From contig JABGTQ010000109.1 in NCBI GenBank assembly GCA_018647025.1, positions 1-5,270 on the forward strand: a stretch of DNA of 5,270 bases, given 5' to 3'. Below are positions 1-5,215 of the stretch, piece after piece. Numbering within the stretch: the stretch's first letter is position 1; each line of letters starts with the position of its first letter. Below the pieces are notes generated by a model. The model did not search any database, was not told where the DNA came from, and saw only the letters and a program-made list of their open reading frames with translations. A program made the position numbers and the translations under genes. Source of the stretch: Nitrospina sp. Lineage in GTDB: Bacteria; Nitrospinota; Nitrospinia; Nitrospinales; VA-1.

Positions 1-201
1 ATAAACTTCCGGAGCAAGCTGTTTTATAAAATAACCTTTTTTACCTAAAGGAGGTAGTGATTCATAATAACCATCCGATGCAAAATCATCCATAGAAAGA
101 GACCGCGGAGAGGCTGCACAACCAAAAAAAAACCATGCAACTAGTAGAATAACCAACAATCTTGAAATCCTAAAATAATAGGTATCAAACGTAGTAAACA
201 T
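1..201 (-). CDS. Putative lipoprotein, N-terminal part (cut by window edge)
   Basis: This reading frame is open for 67 codons from an ATG at 201-199 to the left edge of the window, where it is cut off. The protein starts with a short N-region containing R11 and R14, a hydrophobic stretch from L15 to F26, and then G27-C28-A-A-S, which resembles a lipobox (FFGC; G at -1 fits, F at -3 is atypical). It is therefore probably a lipoprotein anchored through C28; a plain membrane anchor is the alternative. The visible mature part (RSLSMDDFASDGYYESLPPLG) matches no family I recognise. The start is supported by a GGGAG ribosome-binding sequence (CTCCC at 208-212 on the + strand), 6 nt upstream of the ATG, and by the signal sequence beginning right after it. 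A run of nine T in the coding strand encodes F24-F26. The gene is divergent from the lipoprotein gene at 450. Confidence 0.7.
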   Translation of the reverse strand, partial: MFTTFDTYYFRISRLLVILLVAWFFFGCAASPRSLSMDDFASDGYYESLPPLGKKGYFIKQLAPEVY

Positions 202-232
202 TTTTTTCTCCCTGTCCTCTTGAACTGACCTG

Positions 233-247
233 AATTAGTAACTAATT
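233..247. promoter_or_regulatory. Perfect 15-bp palindrome, candidate operator
   Basis: AATTAGT-A-ACTAATT is a perfect inverted repeat of 7 bp around one central base. It lies 32 bp upstream of the - strand lipoprotein start and about 200 bp upstream of the + strand lipoprotein start, between the two divergent genes. This is a usual place for a dimeric repressor or activator site. The same half-site, ACTAA or TTAGT, recurs at 379-383, 397-401, 425-429 and 431-435. The sequence is AT-rich, so chance is not excluded, and no regulator is identified. Confidence 0.35.
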
Positions 248-265
248 TGGCTTAAAGTTAGAGAT

Positions 266-307
266 AAAAAAGCCTTAGCCTGCTACCCTCTTTTCAGCAT
301 AGGCTAA
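266..307 (-). terminator. Hairpin plus T-run on the - strand, candidate attenuator or sRNA terminator
   Basis: On the + strand TTAGCCT (275-281) is complementary to AGGCTAA (301-307). After a two-base bulge (299-300), GCT (282-284) pairs with AGC (296-298), leaving an 11-nt loop. Read on the - strand, this stem is followed by GGC and then six T (A266-A271 on +). A register shift can pair AGCCT with the AGGCT directly next to the T-run. This resembles an intrinsic terminator for leftward transcription. It lies upstream of the - strand lipoprotein gene rather than after a gene, so it could attenuate that gene's leader or end a small RNA. It could also be only a DNA-level inverted repeat. The bulge and modest stem keep confidence low. 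Confidence 0.35.
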
Positions 308-368
308 CATATTTACAATTAAAATTTTATATTCTGGCAAAGGTTATACATTTTTTATGCATTTTGCT

Positions 369-402
369 AAACTAGTTTTTAGTTGGTACAAGTCAAACTA
401 AA
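369..402. repeat. Overlapping inverted repeats upstream of the + strand lipoprotein gene
   Basis: AAACTAGTTT (369-378) is a perfect 10-bp palindrome. Overlapping it, TTTAGTT (378-384) is complementary to AACTAAA (396-402) across an 11-nt loop. Both contain the ACTA core also seen in the 233-247 palindrome. The position, 48-81 bp before the ATG at 450, fits a promoter-proximal operator or a 5' leader hairpin. There is no T-run after it, so it is not a terminator. Confidence 0.3.
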
Positions 403-449
403 GAGACATCACCACCTACGCATTACTAATACTAAAGGAGGGCTAATAC

Positions 450-770
450 ATGAAGATGACCCAATTAACCACTTTAGGATTTTTCATCTTTCTATTTCTA
501 ACGGCTTGTTATGGAACTGTAGGGGGGAATTTTGATAGCTCACAAATAAATAGTATTCAAAATCACCTGACTACCCAAGAGCAAATCTTTGAAAGATTTG
601 GCGCCCCATTTAAGAAGGGACTTGAAAATGGCCAGGCTATGTGGACTTACCAGTATGATAAATGGAATGCCCTGGGTTCTGCCCAATCCAAAGACTTGGT
701 CATTTTGTTCGATAACAAAAATATTGTAAAGGCCTATCGCTTTACTACTAGCAATCCGAAAAAACTGTAG
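450..770 (+). CDS. BamE/SmpA-like small outer-membrane lipoprotein
   Basis: This 106-aa protein has a signal peptide with K2, a hydrophobic core (residues 8-17) and the good lipobox L17-T-A-C20. Cleavage before C20 would leave about 87 residues. Y21 at +2 is not aspartate, so by the enterobacterial sorting rule it would go to the outer membrane. The mature part carries the pattern of the BamE/SmpA/OmlA fold: TTQEQIFERFGAP (41-53) as the helix before the conserved G-x-P, MWTYQY (64-69) as the central strand, and LVILFDNKNIVKAYRF (83-98) as the final hairpin. BamE itself supports the outer-membrane protein insertion complex, but many stand-alone lipoproteins share this fold, so the exact role is open. 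ATG 450 is preferred over ATG 456 because AGGAGG (436-441) lies 8 nt upstream of it. The HAD phosphatase starts 9 nt after the stop, so the two are probably co-transcribed. Confidence 0.75.
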   Translation: MKMTQLTTLGFFIFLFLTACYGTVGGNFDSSQINSIQNHLTTQEQIFERFGAPFKKGLENGQAMWTYQYDKWNALGSAQSKDLVILFDNKNIVKAYRFTTSNPKKL

Positions 771-779
771 TCATAAATT

Positions 780-1424
780 GTGAAAAAAATCTCCATTTTT
801 GTCTACGACTTCGATGGCACCTTGGTCGACACATTCGAAGATATTGCAAACTCAGTCAATCTGACTCTAACCGAGATGAGTCTTCAGTCCTTGGACCGGG
901 GAACCATTTGCAAGAATATTGGTAGCGGAGTAGTCAATCTCATGACACGCTCCTTGGCAGGCTCTGGATGTAATGATGTAGAAACGGCTGTTTCCATTTT
1001 TCAAAAATACTATAATCATCATTTGTTGGATCAAACCAATTTCTACCCAAGTGGAAGGGAAATTGTGGCGCATTTTTCAAATAAAAGAAATACTATCTTA
1101 TCCAACAAACCTGTCTCATTTATCGAAAAAATTCTTATAGGGCTTAACTTTTTAAGTCCTTTTGATTTGATACTCGGAGGTGACAGCCTAAAAGAGCGGA
1201 AACCCAACCCAATTGGGCTTCAGTTGCTAATGAAAAAGTTTTCTTGTCCCGCAAAAGAAGTTTTGATGATTGGAGATAGCTCAATCGATATAGAAGCAGG
1301 AAAAAATGCGGGAGTTGTAACCTGTGGAGTTACCTATGGATTGGGTGACCCAATTTCTCTTCGTGACTCCAAACCCGATTACTTAATCAATAATCTTTCC
1401 AGGTTAAAGTCATTATTTAACTGA
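780..1424 (+). CDS. HAD-superfamily phosphatase, phosphoglycolate phosphatase-like
   Basis: This 214-aa protein is a cytoplasmic haloacid-dehalogenase-type phosphohydrolase with all four motifs. Motif I is D10-x-D12-G-T (nucleophile D10, acid/base D12), motif II is S108 in ILSNKP, motif III is K141 in ERKPNP, and motif IV is G165-D166-S-S-I-D170, which binds Mg2+. The helical cap lies between motifs I and II (about residues 16-85), as in the Gph subfamily, and the length is normal for it. Likely substrates are small phosphate esters such as 2-phosphoglycolate. The position before mpl also permits a MupP-like MurNAc-6-phosphate phosphatase, which is inference. The start must be GTG 780: an in-frame TAA lies at 774-776, and the next in-frame ATG (residue 33) would remove motif I. 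No Shine-Dalgarno sequence is visible, so translation may be coupled to the lipoprotein gene, whose stop is 9 nt upstream. Confidence 0.88.
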   Translation: MKKISIFVYDFDGTLVDTFEDIANSVNLTLTEMSLQSLDRGTICKNIGSGVVNLMTRSLAGSGCNDVETAVSIFQKYYNHHLLDQTNFYPSGREIVAHFSNKRNTILSNKPVSFIEKILIGLNFLSPFDLILGGDSLKERKPNPIGLQLLMKKFSCPAKEVLMIGDSSIDIEAGKNAGVVTCGVTYGLGDPISLRDSKPDYLINNLSRLKSLFN

Positions 1425-1502
1425 ATGAAAATATTTTTTTCACTGTTGCCTAAAGGTTATCACTCTAACGCTCTGTCAAAGTACCCAACCCATTGATATA
1501 GA

Positions 1503-1531
1503 TTGACTTTAAAAGTTTCGAAGCCTACAAT
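1503..1531 (+). promoter_or_regulatory. Sigma70-type promoter of mpl, possibly leaderless
   Basis: TTGACT (1503-1508, five of six consensus bases) and TACAAT (1526-1531, five of six) are separated by exactly 17 bp. Transcription would be expected to begin about 7 nt after the -10 box, at 1537-1540. The mpl ATG is at 1540-1542, so the transcript would have a leader of zero to three nucleotides. This agrees with the lack of any Shine-Dalgarno sequence before that ATG. It suggests that mpl and the gene after it are expressed independently of the upstream lipoprotein-phosphatase pair. Confidence 0.65.
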
Positions 1532-1539
1532 TTTCAAGA

Positions 1540-2946
1540 ATGGTCTCCAATAAAAAGATTAAATCAATTTACCTAATTGCCATCTGTGGCACTGGGATGG
1601 CCTCTCTTGCCGGTCTTCTTCAAAAATCTGGCTATTTGGTCACGGGATCTGATGCAAATATCTATCCACCGATGAGTACGCTTCTAAAATCATCAGGGAT
1701 AGATATCAAACCTGGTTACCAACGTAAAAATATTACCGCCGATATTGATCAAGTTATTGTTGGTAACGCTGTATCTAAAGATAATTCAGAGGTCTTGGCC
1801 GTCCAAGAAAAAGGCATTCCTTATATTTCTTTCCCAGAGGCCATAAAGAAGTTTTACCTTAAAAATCAAAAGTCGTTAGTTGTTACTGGAACACATGGAA
1901 AAACAACCACAACAGCACTTTTAAGTTGGGTTTTACATTCTGCTAAACGAAAACCAGGCTTCATGGTGGGCGGTTGGATGAAAAATTTTGACGGCAACCA
2001 TGCCATTCCGGAAGGGGAGTTTTTTGTAAGCGAGGGGGACGAATATGACACAGCATTTTTTGATAAAGGACCCAAATTTCTGCACTATAGCCCATTTGCA
2101 TCTATCTTAACAGGAATCGAATTTGATCACGCTGATATATACAGGGATCTTGATCACATAAAAAATTCTTTCAGAAAGTTTGTAAATATCATTCATCCTA
2201 GCGGGTTTCTCTTAGCTGCCTTTTCTGATAAAAACGTACAAGATGTATTAGCAGATGCTTCATGCCAAGTCGAAACTTACGGTTTTTCTTCTTCTGCAGA
2301 CTGGGTAATTGGTGACTATAAATTTGTAAGTGGTAAAGGATATTTCACCTTAAGCCATCAAAACGTCAATGTTGCAAACTTTAATCTCCCAATGATAGGG
2401 CGACACAATATCCAAAATGCCACATCGGTAGCAGTCATGGGTCTTAAACTTGGTCTCACAACTCAAGAAATTCAGGAAGGGTTTCATACATTTAAGGGAA
2501 TCAAACGAAGACAAGAAGTTTTAGGAGTTAAAAACGGGGTGACCGTGATAGATGATTTTGCGCACCACCCAACAGCTATTCAACTAACACTTGAAGGGAT
2601 TAAGGAGGCTTACCCTGGACAGCGTATATGGGCTATTTTTGAACCCCGTTCCGCAACTTGCAAGAGGAAGGTTTTTGAAGATAGGCTACCAAAAAGCTTC
2701 ACACCAGCAGACCTAGTTATAATAGCAGATCTATTTGCACCAGATAAAATTGATCCTAAAGACCGACTAAACCCTGAATTGGTTGTCGAAAATATAAACA
2801 ACGATGGTGGCGACGCTTACTTTATTCCCGATACAGAGGCTCTGATTAACAAACTAATCACCGAGTGCCGCCCAAAAGATGTACTACTCATAATGTCTTC
2901 AGGTGGTTTCTCTGGAATTCATCAAAAACTTATTGCTCGTTTGTAA
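1540..2946 (+). CDS. mpl: UDP-MurNAc:L-alanyl-gamma-D-glutamyl-meso-diaminopimelate ligase
   Basis: Mpl is a cytoplasmic Mur-ligase-family enzyme of peptidoglycan recycling. It uses ATP to join the recovered tripeptide L-Ala-gamma-D-Glu-mDAP to UDP-MurNAc. The 468 residues cover all three Mur domains. The UDP-binding domain begins with AICGTGMASLAGLL (14-27) and has SDANIYPPMS (37-46). The ATPase domain has the P-loop G117-THGKTT-123, the Mpl-characteristic EGDEYDTAFFDK (165-176), FDHADIY (195-201, H197) and GRHNIQNA (287-294). The C-terminal domain has DDFAHHPTAI (338-347), EPRSATCKRK (368-377) and MSSGGFSGIHQKL (452-464). The EGDEYD..FFDK block and DDFAHHPTAI separate it from MurC. Length is normal for Mpl. 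ATG 1540 is the only possible start: an in-frame TAA lies at 1510-1512 with no ATG, GTG or TTG between. No ribosome-binding site is present and a promoter ends 8 nt before the ATG. Confidence 0.95.
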   Translation: MVSNKKIKSIYLIAICGTGMASLAGLLQKSGYLVTGSDANIYPPMSTLLKSSGIDIKPGYQRKNITADIDQVIVGNAVSKDNSEVLAVQEKGIPYISFPEAIKKFYLKNQKSLVVTGTHGKTTTTALLSWVLHSAKRKPGFMVGGWMKNFDGNHAIPEGEFFVSEGDEYDTAFFDKGPKFLHYSPFASILTGIEFDHADIYRDLDHIKNSFRKFVNIIHPSGFLLAAFSDKNVQDVLADASCQVETYGFSSSADWVIGDYKFVSGKGYFTLSHQNVNVANFNLPMIGRHNIQNATSVAVMGLKLGLTTQEIQEGFHTFKGIKRRQEVLGVKNGVTVIDDFAHHPTAIQLTLEGIKEAYPGQRIWAIFEPRSATCKRKVFEDRLPKSFTPADLVIIADLFAPDKIDPKDRLNPELVVENINNDGGDAYFIPDTEALINKLITECRPKDVLLIMSSGGFSGIHQKLIARL

Positions 2947-2972
2947 TCAAATATATTCCATTTAATTAATCT

Positions 2973-4094
2973 ATGAGAAATTACGGCCAATTAAAATTAG
3001 AATTGATTTGCAAGGGACTTGTTGTCCCAGATGAAGTCCGAGGTGTATCGGAAATAATCGGTGGATATTGCGACGGCCGACCTGGTGATGAAATCGTATT
3101 GAGCCTTACTGATAACTTTATCGTCAAAGTACCAATTAAAGAAACTGGTCAGGACAAACCCACACTCAAGCTCTTCAAAGGACAAGTAAAACTAAGGTGT
3201 ATGGGCAAAGAAGTTGACGTCAATATTGTCCCTCTGCCTAATTTTGTCAGAGAACAAATGAAAAAACGTTCCCCAATATCAGAAAATTCTTGTATCGATG
3301 GGTATTGCATGAATTTGTTTTTAAGAGCGGTTGGACAAAAAAACCGCCTTAACTTGACACTTGAAACTATTCTTTCTGCGGTCAAAGCAGCCTTTGAAGA
3401 GGGTGCTGCTGACCTTATTCAATTCAATATGGACTACTGTCGTGAACCAGATCGTGGTCTTACTCGTTTGGCACCAGTTGTACAGGCTATAAAAAAAGAG
3501 TTCAGCACCTTCATAGCCTTGCGTGGTTTCCCTCCCACAGACAAACAAACTTTAGACAAAGTTTACGCTGCGGGAATTGATTTATTAAATCTTCCGCTTG
3601 AAGGTTTTGTTGGTTTTCCTAAAAAAGAAGATGCAATATCACAGCCACTTGTATATGGCGCGTTAGAATATGCTGCAAAAATTTTCCCAGCTGGAACTGT
3701 TTGGACAGAGCTATTTTTAGAATCAGGTTCCATTGAGGCTCTGAAAGATAAAATCGATTACCTCACAGAAAAAGGAATTCTCCCCTTATTAAAATTAGTA
3801 CCACCAAACATCGTCACCGAAGAATATTACCTCCATGTTATCGAAGCTGCTCGTTACTTAGAAAAATCTGTCCAAAACGCCCAGTTCCCACTCAAGTGGC
3901 TTTTCCCTCACTGCCGCTATATGTCCCCGTTGGACACTCGTTTTTTTATTGATCCACCAAACAAAGCAAAGCTTAACGCAAAACCTGTTTATAAATCTTT
4001 ATTAGGCCGTAAAACGCTTGAGGGATATACAAAGCTACGACGAAAATTGCGAATCAAAGACGTAAGTGATTCGTACGAGTCAGCCGGCTTGTAA
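2973..4094 (+). CDS. Radical-SAM-like TIM-barrel protein lacking the CX3CX2C motif
   Basis: This is a 373-aa soluble protein with no signal peptide or membrane segment. I do not recognise a named family. Residues 1-95 look beta-rich (for example EIVLSLTDNFIVKVPI, 40-55). Residues about 105-310 show the strand/helix rhythm of a radical SAM barrel of the BioB-like kind: LTLETILSAVKAAFEEGAAD (128-147), LIQFNMDY, PVVQAIKKEFSTFIALRG (168-185), AAGIDLLNLPLEGF (199-212), GTVWTELFLESG (241-252) and KGILPLLKLVPP (267-278). The cluster motif is missing: only C107-x4-C112 is found where CX3CX2C should be, with C156 in the next loop. It may be a pseudoenzyme or bind a cluster in an unusual way. The C-terminus (about 330-373) is basic. 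ATG 2973 follows an in-frame TAA at 2967-2969 and has no Shine-Dalgarno. It lies 26 nt after mpl, so it is probably co-transcribed. The fold assignment is from pattern only. Confidence 0.6.
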   Translation: MRNYGQLKLELICKGLVVPDEVRGVSEIIGGYCDGRPGDEIVLSLTDNFIVKVPIKETGQDKPTLKLFKGQVKLRCMGKEVDVNIVPLPNFVREQMKKRSPISENSCIDGYCMNLFLRAVGQKNRLNLTLETILSAVKAAFEEGAADLIQFNMDYCREPDRGLTRLAPVVQAIKKEFSTFIALRGFPPTDKQTLDKVYAAGIDLLNLPLEGFVGFPKKEDAISQPLVYGALEYAAKIFPAGTVWTELFLESGSIEALKDKIDYLTEKGILPLLKLVPPNIVTEEYYLHVIEAARYLEKSVQNAQFPLKWLFPHCRYMSPLDTRFFIDPPNKAKLNAKPVYKSLLGRKTLEGYTKLRRKLRIKDVSDSYESAGL

Positions 4095-4145
4095 AACTGA
4101 TTTACACGTTTTAAATTTTATTTTAATTCTCTAATAATTAAAAAA

Positions 4146-4206
4146 ACCCTATTTTAGATCAATTTAAGGGTAGCCCTTGAACTCTTATTGGACTATCTGT
4201 TAGGGT
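4146..4206 (+). promoter_or_regulatory. Complementary CCCT/AGGG elements in the radical SAM gene leader
   Basis: Four short elements alternate in the spacer before the radical SAM gene: ACCCTA (4146-4151), TTTAAGGG (4163-4170), CCCTTGAA (4174-4181) and TAGGGT (4201-4206). The middle two form an 8-bp hairpin with one G-U pair and a three-base loop. The outer two can form a 6-bp closing stem. The last element contains AGGG (4202-4205), the only plausible Shine-Dalgarno for the ATG at 4213 (7 nt spacing), so the closing stem would hide it. Other pairings among the same elements are possible. This could be a translational switch. It depends on an RNA start upstream of 4146, by its own promoter or by read-through. 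Confidence 0.3.
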
Positions 4207-4212
4207 AAAGCT

Positions 4213-5121
4213 ATGAGTTTATGTGATCTAGGTTTAAAAAATAAAGCGGTTAGAGATCTCGATATTCCTGAAGTGCCTCTGGTAAAATTGGACACTTTAT
4301 GGCTTCAAATCGGTGGGACCCTATGCAATTTAGAGTGCACACATTGCTTCATCAGTTGTGGTCCAAAAAATCATACGCATGAAATGATGAACCTGAAAGA
4401 AGTACAGGGACGGTTGTTAGAATCTAAAGATCTAGGAGTACGCGATTACTATATAACAGGCGGTGAAGTTTTCATGAATCCCGATATTTTTGAAATTTTA
4501 GCCGCTATTCTCGAGTATGGTCCGCTTGACGTTCTGACTAATGGAACCCTTATCACTCTTGGAAAAGCTGCCCGGTTAAGAGAAATTCAAAGCAAATCTT
4601 CTCATAGACTCCAATTTCGTGTGAGCATGGAAAGTTTCGATGAAAAGCTAAATGATCTAACACGTGGAGAAAATTCTTTTAATAAAGCTGCAGAAGGAAT
4701 TAGCAACTTAAACTCTTTCGGATTTTCCCCTATCTTAACTGTCACACGTAACTGGGATGAGGCAAAAGAAGCAGAAATGGAAGAAGGTTTTTATAATTTT
4801 CTAAAATCGCTAAATATTTCTGAACCACGAGTCAAAATCCTTCCAGGATTCCTCCTCGGTCAACTGGCGGTAAATACACGTAACTACTTGGGACACGAAC
4901 ATGTTACTAAGGAATGTTTTGAAAATTATGATATTACAAACTTACAATGCGCAACATCCCGAATGGCAACCAAAACAGGCGTCTATGTGTGCCCTATTCT
5001 TGTCGATAATGACAAAGCAAGAATGGGAGAAACGATAAAAGAAACGCTACATCCTTTTCCACTTGCTCATTCCGCCTGCTATACCTGCCGCATTACTGGA
5101 ATGACCTGTAAAAGTAACTAA
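4213..5121 (+). CDS. Radical SAM enzyme with cysteine-rich, SPASM-like C-terminus
   Basis: This 302-aa cytoplasmic enzyme should cleave S-adenosylmethionine reductively at a [4Fe-4S] cluster. The cluster motif is C38-NLE-C42-TH-C45 (CX3CX2C), followed by C49. The SAM-binding GGE is in ITGGEVF (81-87), and LQFRVSMESFDEKLNDLTRG (133-152) is the barrel segment typical of SPASM-type enzymes. VKILPGFLLGQL (207-218) is a late strand. The C-terminal 70 residues have C235, C246, C260, C289, C292 and C299. C246-x9-G-x3-C260 and C289-x2-C292-x6-C299 resemble a shortened SPASM/twitch domain for an auxiliary cluster. Such enzymes often modify peptides or proteins or make cofactors, but the substrate is unknown and I see no small precursor-peptide gene nearby. 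At 302 residues it is shorter than many SPASM proteins. The start ATG 4213 follows an in-frame TAG at 4201-4203, with AGGG at 4202-4205 as ribosome-binding site. Confidence 0.85.
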   Translation: MSLCDLGLKNKAVRDLDIPEVPLVKLDTLWLQIGGTLCNLECTHCFISCGPKNHTHEMMNLKEVQGRLLESKDLGVRDYYITGGEVFMNPDIFEILAAILEYGPLDVLTNGTLITLGKAARLREIQSKSSHRLQFRVSMESFDEKLNDLTRGENSFNKAAEGISNLNSFGFSPILTVTRNWDEAKEAEMEEGFYNFLKSLNISEPRVKILPGFLLGQLAVNTRNYLGHEHVTKECFENYDITNLQCATSRMATKTGVYVCPILVDNDKARMGETIKETLHPFPLAHSACYTCRITGMTCKSN

Positions 5122-5182
5122 GACTACTCGCCTTATTGAGAAAACCTTTATTATTTTTAATAACATACTAGTATTCTTTTGT

Positions 5183-5215
5183 GTACATATTTGACCTGTT
5201 GTGCGGTACATTGAC
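5183..5215. repeat. Repeated GTACAT / TTGAC boxes in the right-hand intergenic region
   Basis: GTACAT occurs at 5183-5188 and 5206-5211, and TTGAC at 5191-5195 and 5211-5215, giving two tandem copies of a GTACAT-then-TTGAC arrangement 20-23 bp apart. TTGAC is also a -35-like word: TTGACT at 5211-5216 has only a weak CAAAAT (5235-5240) at 18 bp. The rest of 5122-5270 is AT-rich spacer with several short AT-only inverted repeats and a T8 run at 5245-5252. No gene start is supported there; the ATG at 5254 meets a stop after one codon. Confidence 0.2.

Noticed and set aside
364..392. TTGCTA and TACAAG at 17 bp as a promoter for the gene at 450; also TATACA/TAAACT at 345-373
   Set aside because: Each box matches only four of six consensus bases, and several equally poor pairs exist in this AT-rich stretch, so none can be chosen.
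1402..1422. GTTAAA/TTTAAC hairpin at the end of the phosphatase gene followed by a T-run near 1434-1440
   Set aside because: The stem is six mostly A-T pairs, lies inside the coding end, and the T-run is more than ten bases away, so it is not a convincing terminator.
867..3548. Open frames of 60-80 codons on the - strand inside the phosphatase, mpl and radical-SAM-like genes
   Set aside because: They are antisense to well-supported genes, show no recognisable domains and have compositions typical of shadow frames.
4101..4137. TTTACA with TTTAAT or TAATAA as a promoter for the radical SAM gene
   Set aside because: Spacings are 15 or more than 20 bp, and the whole stretch is nearly all A and T, so matches are expected by chance.
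4095..4212. A small precursor-peptide gene for the SPASM-like radical SAM enzyme
   Set aside because: No start codon with a sensible ribosome-binding site and open frame was seen in the spacer or in the 149 bases after the gene.
5148..5163. TTATTA-TTTT-TAATAA hairpin after the radical SAM gene as terminator
   Set aside because: The stem has only A-T pairs and no T-run directly follows.
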